A DNA stretch of 64,000 nucleotides from Stomoxys calcitrans (taxonomy: Eukaryota > Arthropoda > Insecta > Diptera > Muscidae), in NCBI RefSeq assembly GCF_963082655.1, contig NC_081554.1, forward strand, positions 97,636,232 to 97,700,231, given 5' to 3'. A program made the position numbers and the translations under genes. Below, piece after piece: positions 44,148 through 56,344 of the stretch (position 1 is the stretch's first letter; each line of letters starts with the position of its first letter). The notes beneath the pieces were generated by a model. The model was not told the origin of the DNA, searched no databases, and was given only the letters and a program-made list of their open reading frames with translations.

Positions 44148-45367
44148 ATTTTTATACCCTCCACCATAAGATGGGGGGTATACTAATTTCGTCATTCTGA
44201 TTGTAACTACTCGAAATATTCGTCTTAGACCCCATAAAGTATATATATTCTTGATCGTCGTGAAATTTTATGTCGATGTAGCCATGTCCGTCCGTCTGTC
44301 CGTCCGTCCGTCTGTCTGTCGAAAGCACGCTAACTTCCGAAGGAGTAAAGCTAGCCGCTTGAAATTTTGCACAAATACTTCTTATTAGTGTAGGTCGGTT
44401 GGTATTGTAAATGGGCCATATCGGTCCATGTTTTGATATAGCTGCCATATAATCCGATCTTGGGTCTTGACTTCTTGAGCCTCTAGAGTGCGCAATTCTT
44501 ATCCGATTGGGATGAAATTTTGCACGACGTGTTTCGTTTTGATATCCAACAATTGTGCCAAGTATGGTTCAAATCAGTTCATAACCTGATATAGCTGCCA
44601 TATAAACCGATCTTGGGTCTTGACTTCTTGAGCCTCTAGAGTGCGCAATCCTTATCCGATTAGAAGGAAATTTTGCACGACGTGTTTTGTTATTATATCC
44701 AACAACAGTGCCAAGTATGGTTCAAATCGGTATATTACCTGATATAGCTGCCATATAAACCGATCTTGGGTCTTGAATTCTTGAGCCTCTAGAGTGCGCA
44801 ATTCTTGGGTCTTGAATTCTTGAGCCTCTAGAGTGCGCAATTCTTATCCGATTGGAATAAAATTTTGCACGACGTGTTTTGTTATTATATCCAACAACTG
44901 TGTCAAGTATGGTTCAAATCGGTTCATAACCTGATATAGCTGTCATATAAACCGATCTTGGGTCTTGACTTCTTGAGCCTCTTGAGCCTTATCCGATTTG
45001 CCTGAAATTTTGTACTATGGATTCTCTCGTGACCATTAACATACGTGTTTATTATGGTCTGAATCGGTCTATAGCGATACAGCTCCCATATAAATCGATC
45101 TCTCTATTTTACTTCTTAAGCCCACAAAGAGCGCAATTCTTATTCGAATTGGCTGACATTTTACACAGGTCTCCAACATAAATATAATTTAATTGTGGTC
45201 CAAACCGGACCATATCTTAATATCGCTCTACTCGCAGAGCAAATCTTTTCTTATATCCTTTTTTTTGCCTAAGAAGAGATGCCGGGAAAAGAACTCGACA
45301 AATGCGATCCATCGTGGAGGGTATATAAGATTCGGCCCGGCCGAACTTAGCTCGCTTTTACTTGTTA
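44148..45367 (-). mobile_element. Mini-me-like element, subfamily A, complete, tandem neighbour of the previous copy
   Basis: Same orientation as the copy at 42.8-44.1 kb, 26 bp after it: right end TTTTATACCCTCCACCATAA, core, GTCC/GTCT tract, units, left end with CGGCCCGGCCGAACTTAGC. A 39-bp exact tandem duplication occurs at 44765-44842. Similar enough to its neighbour to allow unequal exchange. Confidence 0.8.
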
Positions 45368-46720
45368 TGTGTAATTTGTATATGATACATCTAATTGCGC
45401 AAATTTAAAAATTGGTTATATTTGAACTGTCATTTTGTTTGAGTGTATTGTTATTTGCCGTCAAAATATTTTTATAAAACAACAACATTCATTTAACTAT
45501 TTGAAGATATTCACTCATTTGTCATTTTACCAACATACCCTCTTTGTGCTATTCTCATTTTCTCATTTATGTTATGCTCAGCTACTTTTATGTTGGACTC
45601 CCTCCCACTCACTTATTTTTGCAAACCTCAAAGTCTCAGTTGTAATAAACCGTTACCATTGCCTTTTTGTATTCTTTTTGTACAATTTTGGGTTCATGTA
45701 AAAATGTAAATTCACAAATTGTCATTCCTGATCTTGCTTACAAGCAATAAAGACCGAAGACGGAAAAATACTTGAAGGCCTTTCATTCCTCCTGAAAAGA
45801 TGTGTGAACGTATCTGGACGTTTACCGTCTGTGTCGAAAACCACTTCTAAGACTTAAAAACAAATTAAAACCACAGCACACAACATCTTAGACATTGACC
45901 CGGATAGTTTCTGCTGATAAATTAAAATTACCTAAACCTGAGGAACTGTGGTACCTCCACGATTCCTTTAGTATTGACATTAATTTTGCAAACACTTTTA
46001 TCAAACTCATAGATAAAGTGGCCCAGAGGGCCGGTAAATTTCCTGTTCTAGAAACCTCTTCAATAATTTTTTGTCAATATTTTAAAGCAATAAGTATTAT
46101 ATAATCAATGCTATTGTCTTCCATACTTCGGTATGTCTAGAGGTATGCCATTATTTTTAGCACTTCAGTGTTTGTGCGAAGAATTAATTATTTGGCATAT
46201 GGTGGTATGTTAACTCTGAAGCAATTTCCTTAAAACTCATGCCCATGTTAAAGCATTTTTGCGGATATATCTACAAGTAAGTGGTTACAGAATCTTGTTT
46301 CGGGTTGCCCACTGACTTACTCGGTAATATGACTTTTTACTGGGTCATATTAATGAGTACTGTCCGATTCAATAATTTCTACTTGCTCCTTTCCTTAAAA
46401 AATTTTTGCAGTATCATTTTTCACGGTACTAGCTATTTTTCTAACATCTTGCGCTCTATGGAAAACACCAAGTGCTCTTTTTACACTCAGCAATATAGTT
46501 TTTTTCCATGACGATTTATTACTCTTTCTTTCGCTCTTATAAAAAGAGAGAGCCATCCTAATTTCGTAAAAGTGGCACAGTATTTTAAACTATTCCTCTT
46601 TTTGTTCCTTCGTAAATAGAAAATCAATTTGCAAATTATTACGGAATTACGCTCAATTGTCGTGAAAAAGTTTGTTAAATATACTAATAAAAATGTTATT
46701 TATCTTTTGGCACCTTTTGC
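45368..46720. other. Low-repeat stretch, no gene recognised
   Basis: Open frames of 70-90 codons (45435-45701, 45895-46104, 46281-46511) resemble no family I know. An inverted pair TCGCTCTTATAAAAAGAGAG lies near 46540. No repeat signature otherwise. Confidence 0.4.
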
Positions 46721-47032
46721 AAATTGCAAATTTTGCCCATGAACAATCCACTGAGAAACAGGCGCAAGCTTCTCTTATATTAATGAGTGCAATCCGATTC
46801 AAGTTTAAGCTCATGATAGGGAGCCTCCTTTTTAAAGCCGTGCGAACTGCGTGCCGCAGCGCGACTCCTCTTTGGAGAGAAGTTTTTACATGGCATAGTA
46901 CCTCACACATGTTGCCAACATTAGGAGGGGAAAACCACCGCTGAAATTTTTTCTAATGGTCTCGCCAGGATACGAACCCAGGCGTTCAGCGTCGCAGGCG
47001 GGCATGCTAACCTCTGTGCTACATTGGCCTCC
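46721..47032 (-). mobile_element. tRNA-derived SINE, full-length copy
   Basis: The minus strand has head GGCCAATGTAGCACAGAGG, B-box relic GGGTTCGTATCCTGGCG, body, and 3' end ATGGGCAAAATTTGCAA. Diverged by a few substitutions and small deletions from the copy at 40.9 kb. Confidence 0.75.
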
Positions 47033-49019
47033 AGCACTTTTTAATGCAAGTTTAAAGGATTATTTTTCAAAATGTGGACATCATACCGCAAATAAAAAGC
47101 AGCAGTTTCACACACGTATGAACCTTATCTTTGCGACTTACTAAAAAAGAATTTAAAGCACTTTGGCCATCTTGGTACAACCCTAAGATCTTTAGTACAA
47201 ATGTATACCCATACTTCATTTGTAATTCAATAAACCGTATACTTCAAATTGGACTTTAAAGGACATTAATTTAACCCTTTGCAGTCCATAACTTGCAAGC
47301 GTAAGCATTTTCTGGAAAAATAATTTTATTTTTCTATTTTTGTTTCGTTTAAATTCATGTTTTAATTTATGGGTATCCATGAGCGAAAGACTGAAAATGC
47401 AATGGGGATTATGTCGTTATTTATACTATGCCATCGCATCTATCAAGCGCCAAAAATAACTGAAGCTCGCTATCGACAGATGGTGTAGAGCACAATATTT
47501 GTTTTTGTTCCTTCGATATTTAATGCTCGATTAATAACAACACAGCATCGGAGCTGACGGAAAAACAACGCATCCAACGAAATGCCAACAGAAACATTTA
47601 TAATTTGTTGAAATGATTATTATTGAGTATTTTACGCCCAATTACCATTTTTCAATGGGTTCTGCACCAGGCCATTGCCCAAGCAGCACCCCCACCGCTC
47701 CGCAGGCACCATCATAAAATACGAAATATCTGTAAATTATGGCTGTTGTGAAAGTGAAATGAGCGAGCCACATATCCTTGCGGCCCTATTTACACACTAC
47801 CATTGTAAGGACACACAAAAACATTCAAGTCTCAAAATATTCACCAGCGAGTGATAAATTTAAACCGCAACCCATCATAACAGCTGAAATACGAAATACT
47901 AGCCCGTACTTCCTCACCCCACCCACAGCGACTGGGGAACAACGCCATCATATTGCAGTGTATAGGCCGAGGCTCAATGTTCAGTGCTCAGGATTCAGAA
48001 CTCAGAACTCAACATTCGCATCAACATCATTATAATCATATTTTGTGCTTGTTTGCGTGTGGTAGTGGGTTTTGGTTCTGCCTTTGTGTGTATGGGTGGG
48101 TGCGTTTGTCTGCTTTTTCAGTTGCCATTGAGTGTTTGTGAAGCGGCTACAATGGACCAAGACCACAAGTGTTGCAAAATGTATTGTCGACAACACAACA
48201 ATGCTCTGCGGCCCAAACAAATAGACCGAGCGTCCTCCTTCACACCCTCTCGCCCAAACGGAAATCGGGCAAAGCTAAGAAAAACTTGTCTAAATAAAAC
48301 ATCATAATGCGAACGTTTAACATGAAAATATTTTTTAATAACGCCCGGCGCAGCTTCCGCAGCTGCCGACCAAGCATCAAGGACTAAACATTAACTCGCT
48401 TCCTTGGCTGCTGTTGTTGTTTACTTTTGGCAGGACACTGAGCTCACAAAAAAAAAAATCTATGAAATATTTCACTCCATACAAAACGAGGTAGCTACAA
48501 AATATATAATAAAAAAAAAAAAAAAAAACATGACGGCGGACATAATAAAATGTGTGTTTTTGATGTGTACTCATGGCACAGTGGAGGTAAATACATTGCC
48601 CAATACTCGAAAGTAGCAAGCAACTTGCGATGGGACATTTTTTTAAATTTTGTTTTTAGTCCAGAATCTAAACCCATTGGCCAGAAGTCAATAAATTCAC
48701 CAAAAACTTTGAAAGCTTAGTTTTAGGCACCGCGCCCCGAAAGCAGTGCCCCAATATGTGGCGGAGCGTTAACGTGTTGCATCATAAGTTTGTCCTGACT
48801 ATTGACATTCATAAGGTAGATTTTCTCGCAATCATCATCCGCAAATAGGCAACATTGTTTTCGTTAGATACTAGACATTACCCACATGACCATTTTGTTA
48901 GTAGCGATATCTTCTCGCCATGGTATATCGGACTGAATGTTGGTCACATCCAGAATGGCAAATTTTGAATTGGTTGCCAAACAGGCATTTACTGGCCGAT
49001 TGACTAGATCCTTTTTTAA
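47033..49019. other. Low-repeat region, possibly unique DNA
   Basis: More balanced composition at about 47.6-48.35 kb. A 107-codon frame (47984-48307, plus) reaches a segment reading MDQDHKCCKMYCRQHNN but shows no known domain, and overlaps a minus-strand frame. An (A)18 run lies at about 48512-48529. No splice-site pattern convincing enough to call an exon. Confidence 0.4.
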
Positions 49020-50440
49020 CCGACATCCGAAGGATAGGAGTGTATTAATTTTGTCGAAATGTCAATTTCCGACGCTAATGTAGATGTATATATATATTTG
49101 ATCGTTGTAAAAATCCGGAAAACCCAGTCAAGTCCCGCTCTTTGTCTGTTGAAATCACGCTACAGTCTTAACAATTAAAAATGTACTAAGTTCTTCGGAA
49201 CTTGCCCCCAAGGATACGGCAAAAAATTGCCACAAATCAATATAGTTGAAGACATATATGTATTATATCGGGCAGAAATTATAGACTTATCGGAAGATCG
49301 GTTAATATGGAAGCTATATCAGGATATAGACCGAGTAAAACTTCTGCCAAATCAGATAATAATTGCGGCTTTCAGCGACTGAAGATATCAAATCGGGATA
49401 TCGGTTTATATGGGAGCAATTTCAGGTTGTTGACCCATTTTAACCGCACTCAGTACATTTATTAGAAGTCATAACAAAACACTCTATGTAAAATATCAGC
49501 TATATCGGACAACAGTTGCTGCTTCCAGGGGCTCAAAATCTCAATTCGGGAGATTGGTTTATATGGGATCTCAATCAGGTTATTGACTCGTACTTGACAC
49601 AGTTGTTGGAAGTCCTAACGAAACACTTTGCAAAATTGTAGCCGTATCTAATGATGTGCCCGCTATCTCAAATCGGGAGAACGGTTTATATGGCAGCTCA
49701 ATCCGATTATGAAACCATTTGAACCGTACTTGACACAGTTATTGGAAGTTATAACAAAACACTTCAAAAAATTGCGGCTTCGAGAGGCACAAAGTGTCAA
49801 ATTGGGAGATCCGCTTATATGGGAGCAAATCAGGTTATACACCGAATTGAATCGTACTTGGCACAGTTTCAGCCAAATGAGAAGACAATTGCGGCTGCCA
49901 GGAGCTGGAGAAGTCAACTCAGGATATTGGTTTATGTGGGAGCTATATCCAAATATGAACTGATAAGGGTCATTTCCATTCCAAACCACCTACATCAATA
50001 AGAAGTATCAAAGGGATATCTGCATTCGTTCTAGTGCTATTATGGTTTTGACAGACAGACATGGCCAGACCGACTCAGAATGTCAAGACGATAAAGAACA
50101 TATAGTCCTTGCGGGGCCCAGATCAACATTTCGTGGCGTTACAAACGGAATGATGAAGGTAGAGATAATGAGCTAAAATAATGATATTGAGACAAAAACA
50201 TTAAAGAAGGTGCTGTTTTTGTTCATAGGCAGGTTAAGTTCAAAGACGGGCTATATGAGGGCTATATCTTAATATAGCCCCCATGTAGACTGATCTCTCG
50301 ACTTAAGGTTTTGAGCCCATAAATGAAGCATTTATTAACCGATTTCGCTGAAATTTTGCACAGTGAGCTGTGTTAGACTTTTCAACATCCCTGTTGAATA
50401 GATCGGTAATATGGTAATTTTTTAAAGAAAACAAAATTAT
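49020..50440. mobile_element. Mosaic of mini-me-like remnants in both orientations
   Basis: About 49020-49190 is a minus-oriented head (CATCCGAAGGATAGGAGTG, core with ATGTATATATATATTTGATC). About 49190-50160 is plus-oriented units with AGATCGGTTAATATGG, AGTTGTTGGAAGTC and the core GACAGACAGACATGGCC. About 50170-50440 is a subfamily B piece. At least three insertions have fused; no gene. Confidence 0.55.
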
Positions 50441-50446
50441 CATTGT

Positions 50447-51340
50447 TATACCCACCACAGAAGAATCTGCAACACATCGAAATATCCATTTCCGGCCATA
50501 TAAAGTATATATATTCTTGATCAGCGTAAAAATCTAAGATGATCTGTCTGTCTGTTGAAATCACGCTACAGAAATATTGAGCTGAAACTTTGCACAGATT
50601 CATTTTTTGTTTATAAGCAGGTTAAATTCGATGATGGCCTTTATCGGACTATATCTTGATATAGCCTCCATATAGCCCGATAGGCCGATTTAGGGTCTTA
50701 GGCCCATAAAAGCCACATTTATTATCCGATTTTGATTTTGGGACAGTGTGTTGTCTTAGGCCCTTCAACATCTTTCTTTAATTTGACCCTGATCGGTTCA
50801 GATTTAGATATAGCTGTCATATAGACCGATCTCTCGATTTAAAGTTTTGGGCCCATAAAAGGCGCATTCGTTGTCCGATGTCGAGATATGTAGACCAATA
50901 TCTCGATTTAAGGTTTTGGGACCATAAAAGGCGCATTTATTGTCTGATTTTGCCCAAATTTGGAACAGTGAGTTGTGTAAGGCTCTTCGATGTTTTTCTG
51001 CGACTTGGCCCAAATCAGTCCAGATTTGGATATAGTTGTGATGTAGACCGATATCTCGATTTAAAGTCTTGGCCCATAAAAGGCGCATTTATAATCCGAT
51101 TTCACTTAAATTTGACACAGTGACCTAAGTTAGGCTTTTCAGATTGGTTTATTTTTGGATATAGCTACTAAAAAGAACAACAATTTGTTATACACAAATG
51201 AACAGTGAGTTGTACTTAACTATAACTGCTATGGGACATAAGGTATGCAATTTTCACCCGATTTTGATGAAAGGTGGTTTACATATATACCCGAGGTGGT
51301 GGGTATCCAAAGTTCTGCACGGCCGAACTTAACGCCTTTT
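50447..51340 (-). mobile_element. Mini-me-like element, subfamily B
   Basis: Head TATACCCACCACAGAAGAAT, core with TATATATTCTTGATCAGCG, four or five units with ATAGACCGATCTCTCG, tail GGTGGTGGGTATCCAAAG and CACGGCCGAACTTAACGCC. The tetranucleotide tract has shrunk to GTCTGTCTG. Sister of the copy at 4.5-5.6 kb. Confidence 0.7.
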
Positions 51341-51398
51341 TTCAATGTTTATTTATTTATATCTTTATTATTGTTAACCACAAACTTAAGGACAATAT

Positions 51399-53463
51399 TT
51401 TTATATATAAAAATCAATTTGTGTTTCTTGTTTGTTTCTGTGTTCCTTATAGACTCAGATGGTGCAAAATGATACCGTGGTGAAAATAGGGTACTAAATT
51501 TTTTAATATCTGTAGGGGGAGGGGGGGAGGACCCAAAACGCCAGATTTCGGAGATGGGTGGTGCGATTTAAGCAAAATTGTGTGCTCTCATGTAGTACCC
51601 TAAAAATAAAAGTTAGGTATCCAAATTTCGGATAGGGTACTGGGGGGGGACGCCCCACCCTTAAACCTACCAAAAACATATTTAGACCAATTACAATAAT
51701 ATGGGACTCAAATGAAAGGTATTTAGGATATGAAAACGTATCTGATGTCCAATTGTCGGACCAAGGGGGACCACCCCAACCCCCAAAACACCCCTAAATC
51801 GGACATATTTACCGACCATGGCAAGATGGGACTCAAATGAAAGGTAGGGGACCACGTTTCTGGGGGTCCACCCCTTCCCCAAAACACTCCCCAAATTGGA
51901 CTTACTCACTGACCATGGGAATAAGGGGCTTAAACAAAAGGTATTTGAGCGTAGAATTATAATCTGGTATCCAAATATGAGACCAAGTATTTGGAGGGCC
52001 GCCTCTCACCAAAAACATCCCCAAAGGGTACAAATTTACGACCATAGTAATATGGGGCTCAAATGAAAGGTCTTTGGGAATAAAGCTCGAGTCTGATATC
52101 AATATTCGGGAAAAGTGTCTATGGGGCCACCCCACCCCCACAACACCACCCAAATAGTAAGTATTTGCGGACTATTGCAGTATGAGGTACGAATAAGAGG
52201 TTTTTTAGAGTGGAACACAAATTCGATACATATTTTCAAAGCCAACTCACTGAGTGGCCGCCCATCCCCCAAAACACCACCCTAATTCGGTCATGTTTGC
52301 CAACTATGGAGAGATGGGGCTCAAATTAAAGGTATGTGGGAGTAGACCACGTATCTGATATCAACATTGGGGACCAACTGTCTAGCGGACGTGCCACCAC
52401 CATAACAACCCCCAAATAGGACGTATTTGCTCACCAAGACAAATTGGGTCTTAAAGAGAGTGGAACTAAATATTTATAGTTGTTAGGGCCAATACCCCAA
52501 ACCGGATATATTTGCTGACTTTTGCAATAAGGAGTTTAAATGAGATTAAAAAACTAATTTCATATCCAATTTTGAGGCCAATGGCAATATGGGGTTAAAA
52601 TAAATAATATATAGATATATGAGAATAGAGCACGTTGCTGATATATTTTCCGAGCTCAGTGTTTGGGGGACCACCCCAACCCCAAAAACACCGCTAAATC
52701 GGGCATCTTTAGCGACCATATCAATGTGGTGCTTAAATGAAAGCTATTGGGGGTGGAGAAAGAATTGATACCCACTTTCGGGACCAACTTTCTGGGGGTT
52801 TACCCCTTTCCCAAAATACTCCACAAACATCAATTTTTTACTGACCATAGCAATATGGGGACTAAGGTATATTTGGGAGTAGAATACGAATTTGATATCC
52901 AAATGTAGAACCATGTATTTAGGGCATCACCCCTTCCCCAAAACACCCCCCAAAGGGTAAAAATTGTTCGACCATGCCAATATATAGTTCAAATGAAAGG
53001 TATTTGAGATTAGAAAACGAATTTCATAACTATTTTGGGGCCATGTGTTATGGACGCCTCATCGTGTAAACTCCTATTAACCAATAGCAATATGGGATTT
53101 AAATAAACGGTATTTGAAAGAAACGCACGATGCTGATATTTTTTCAGGCCCAAGTGTCTGGGGGACCACCTCACCCCGAAAACACCCCTAAATCAGAGAA
53201 AACATGAGAATATCGGGCTGTAATAAAGTATTTTAAGAGTGGAGTACACCTTACATCCGAACTCAAATTCGTAGACCAATCAAGATCATATGGGATTCAG
53301 ATAAAGGCACTTATATTGTTAAACTGTTAGTCAAGCGATATACTATTTCGTAGCATGGTATTTCACTAAAATATCTTTAATTGTCGAAAATGAATATTCC
53401 AAGGAAACTTTTGTTCCATATAAAGTAAAAGATGGCGCAGCGGAGCGTGCCTGGGTCAGCTAG
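51399..53463 (+). mobile_element. Helitron-like ~130-bp monomer element, copy 3
   Basis: The 5' side has TATATATAAAAATCAATTTG and GTTCCTTATAGACTCAG. More than ten monomers contain GACCATGGCAAGATGGGACT-type landmarks with CCCCAAAACACCCC. The 3' end is GGCGCAGCGGAGCGTGCCTG, GGTCAG, CTAG (53460-53463), followed by T. Collinear with copy 1 and nearly the same length, so both probably approximate the full element. Non-coding. Confidence 0.65.
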
Positions 53464-53997
53464 TAATTTAATAAACACAAAATAAAATTCAAAAAAAAAA
53501 ATTTAAGTTTAGAAGCGGACAAAACTAGACTACTTCTAATTCAAGGTAGAAAAAAAAAAACTATTGAAATTAATATTTTTTGCGAATTCTTTATTCTGGA
53601 TGACACACGCACATTTTATAGGAATAGAGGAATTAAAATATTAGTATTTTGGGTGATACTACTTTCCAGTTTATTTTTGCGGCTTCAAATAAATCTTCTT
53701 TGGTTTTGCAATTTTCTAGGTTGACTCTTCCAATTTTCCGAGGGTTCAAATAAGATTAAAGTCTGGTGATTTAGGTGGCAATTGCATAACATTATTAATT
53801 TTTTCCTATACCAAAATTTCATGGCTTTAGGATGCCCGGGGGCCTTCAAATTGGCCCCTATAAAATTTGTTCGAAAAACGCATATGTGGTCTGATTTATA
53901 AATTTGAAACCTGTTTGAAAGTGCTTAAAAAGTTTTATATAAGAATGCCCCACATATAGTCTATCTATTTCACTGTGCAAGTTATAGGCCTGCCGAT
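53464..53997. other. No recognisable feature
   Basis: AT-rich; phrases such as GGTGATTTAGGTGGCAATTG resemble no feature I can identify securely. Confidence 0.35.
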
Positions 53998-55003
53998 TTA
54001 TATATCCACCACCATAGGATGGTTGAATACTAATCTAGTCACTCCGTTTGTAACACCTCGAAATATTGATCTAGGATGCCATAAAGTATGTATATTCTTG
54101 TTCGTCTCGACATCCTGAGTCGATTTAGCCATGTCCGTCCGTCTGTCAAAATCCCGATATCGGTCGAACGCGTAAAGCTAGCCGTTTAAGATTTTGCACA
54201 CATACTTTGTATTAATATAGGTCGTTGGGTATTGCAAATAGGCCATATCGGTTCAGATTTGGATATAGCTCCCATGTAAACCGATCTCTCGATTGGACTT
54301 CTTGAGCCCTTACAAGCCGCACTTTTTGTCGGATTTGGCCGAACACACATAATGTTCTGTTACTACTTCCAGCAACTGTGCCAAGTACGATCCGAATTGG
54401 TCTATAACCTGATAAAGCTCGCCTATAAACCGATCTCCAAGTTTTTTTCAAACTATGCTGAAATGTTGCATTTGTTTGGTTGTGATTTTTAACAACGGTG
54501 CCGAGTACAGGCCAAATCAGTCTATAACCCGAAATAGTTGCCATATAAACCGATCTCCTGATTTAACTTCTTGAGCCCCTGGAAGCCGCAATTTTTGTCT
54601 GATGGGACTAAAATTTTGCACATAGTGTTCTGTTTAAGCTTTCAACTTCTGTTGTTAACACGGTCGAAATCGGTTTATAACCTGATATAGCTTACAAACC
54701 GCAATTTTGGTCCGATTTGGCTGAAATGGAGCATGTAGTGTTCTGTAACGACTTCCAACAACTGTGCCAAATACGTTCCAGATCAGTCTATAATCTGATA
54801 TTGCTCCCGTGTAAACCGGTCTCGATCATCTTTGTTCGGTTCCTAGAAGCTTAAATTTTTGCTGGTTTGACGGAAGTTTGTTATAGAAGAATAAAATTAT
54901 GCCCTTCAACTTCATTTATTGTATTTTGTGTAAATTTTTAGCATAATCATGGATGGTGGGTTCCCAAGATTCGGCCCGATGAAACTTAGCACGCTTTTAC
55001 TTG
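53998..55003 (-). mobile_element. Mini-me-like element, subfamily D
   Basis: Head TATATCCACCACCATAGGAT, core (TATGTATATTCTTGTTCGTC, short GTCCGTCCGTCTGTC), about five units with CTTGAGCCCCTGGAAGCCGC, tail ATGGTGGGTTCCCAAGATTC with GATGAAACTTAGCACGC. The palindrome at the tail is mutated. Confidence 0.7.
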
Positions 55004-55344
55004 ATTTATTTCAATTAATTGGCTATTTGTAAACCGATTCTCCTTAAATTAGACATAAAGGATTCCTATATGAATGCCATTAGTTATGTCAAAATTCATA
55101 GAAATCGGTTCAGAGCAAGATATAGGTCCCATGTATAGATACATATATATGGGACCTATATTTAACCCGATGTTCACTTCTAAAGCCACTGGAAGTGCTT
55201 TTATTGACCTATCTTCTCAAAATGTTGCATATCAAAGACAGTACTGGTAAGTCTTTGATAGATCACAAAATTTTCTTGTTAATTAAAATTTAATTAGAAT
55301 TATAGTTGAATTATTTTGAGATAGTTGAGATGAGATATTTGAAT
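55004..55344. repeat. Degraded repeat with a small hairpin
   Basis: CAAGATATAGGTCCCATG and AGAAATCGGTTCAGAG are unit-like. 55120-55136 and 55145-55161 form a hairpin (TATAGGTCCCATGTAT against its complement, one mismatch). The rest is AT-rich. Confidence 0.45.
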
Positions 55345-56333
55345 ATTTTTGAGGTTATACGTACTCAGAATGTTTTGACATAAATGATTCATCTCGCCCA
55401 AAAAATTTAATTAAATCGTAAACAGTGTTTATCAAGACAAATTTCGTGAAGGTCATTCAAAAGCAGTTGTTTTTCCAAAAACCATTGATGCTGTGCGCCA
55501 ATTGATATTGCAAGATCGTCATGTGATCTATGGTGAGATTAAGATAATCTTAGGCATTAGTGGGAACAGCATACATTCTATATTGCATTAACATTTGACC
55601 GTCAAAAAAATTTCTTCGCGTTGGATCCCACACAATTTGTCAATTGCTCAAAAAAAAGCCTGTGTTGATTAGTCGAAAGAAATGCTCCTAAAATACGATA
55701 GCGGTGCTTCGAAACACGACTATGACATCGTGACAGGTGATGAATCGTAGATTTACGCGTATGAGCCAGAAAGTAAACAGCAGTCGACTGTATAGGTGTT
55801 TGTAGATGAGCCAAATCCAACAAAGGTTGCTCGCGCACGATGCAAATTCCAAGCAAATGATCGCCTGTTCAGAACAGTCTATTCTGAGTGGTACACAACT
55901 ATTTATTTGCCAGTTGTCTTCCATGAAATCAAGAAAACCCACCGATAAAGACGGATCACTCTTCACCACGACATTGCGAGCTCTCTTACGTCAGCGCAAA
56001 CACTTCAATCTTTGAGCACTCAAAACATCAATTTGATGAGTCATCCGCCGTATAGTCCTGACTTGGCACTGAATGACTTTTTTTATTCCCATACGTAAAA
56101 AATAAAATAAGAGGTCAACGTTTTTCGACACCTGAAGAAGCGGTAAATGCGTTCAGAATGCATATTTTGGAGATACCTCAAACAGAGTGGCAAAAGTGCT
56201 TCGAAAATTGGTTCAAACAGATGCAAAAGTATATAGATCTTAACGAGGAATATTTTGAAAAAATAAAAAAGGTTTTTTCGATGATTAATATTTGTTTTTC
56301 TTTTCTTATCCCGAAATATAAAAGGAAGCCCTC
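55345..56333 (+). pseudogene. DD34D mariner pseudogene, family 2 (nearly whole gene)
   Basis: From a second helix-turn-helix (TIDAVRQLILQDRHVIYGEI, then LGISGNSIHSI) through the first catalytic segment (DIVTGDE, followed by a stop where family members have Trp) to SPDLALNDFF near 56.07 kb, which carries the third Asp. The C-terminal helix region follows (EIPQTEWQKCFENWFKQMQK, IDLNEEYFEK; 56.17-56.26 kb) and then the terminus CCGAAATATAAAAGGAAGCC, complementary to the 5' end of the copy at 24.1 kb. Several stops and frameshifts; inactive. Family differs from the 32.5-kb mariner in termini and sequence. Confidence 0.75.
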
Positions 56334-56344
56334 TATTGCCAAGT

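Noticed and set aside
43376..44167. 263-codon open frame on the minus strand as a possible repeat-containing protein
   Set aside because: It runs across the end of a mini-me element and several 153-bp units, the other strand is also open, and the same phrases occur in every copy. Repeat periodicity explains it; kept only as a finding to test.
47984..48307. 107-codon plus-strand frame with a cysteine-rich patch as a small secreted protein gene
   Set aside because: No clear signal peptide followed by a coherent domain, an overlapping frame on the other strand, and no recognisable family. Left as unannotated low-repeat DNA.
48512..48529. (A)18 run as the tail of a retroposon
   Set aside because: No retroposon body or target duplication could be seen next to it; treated as simple sequence.
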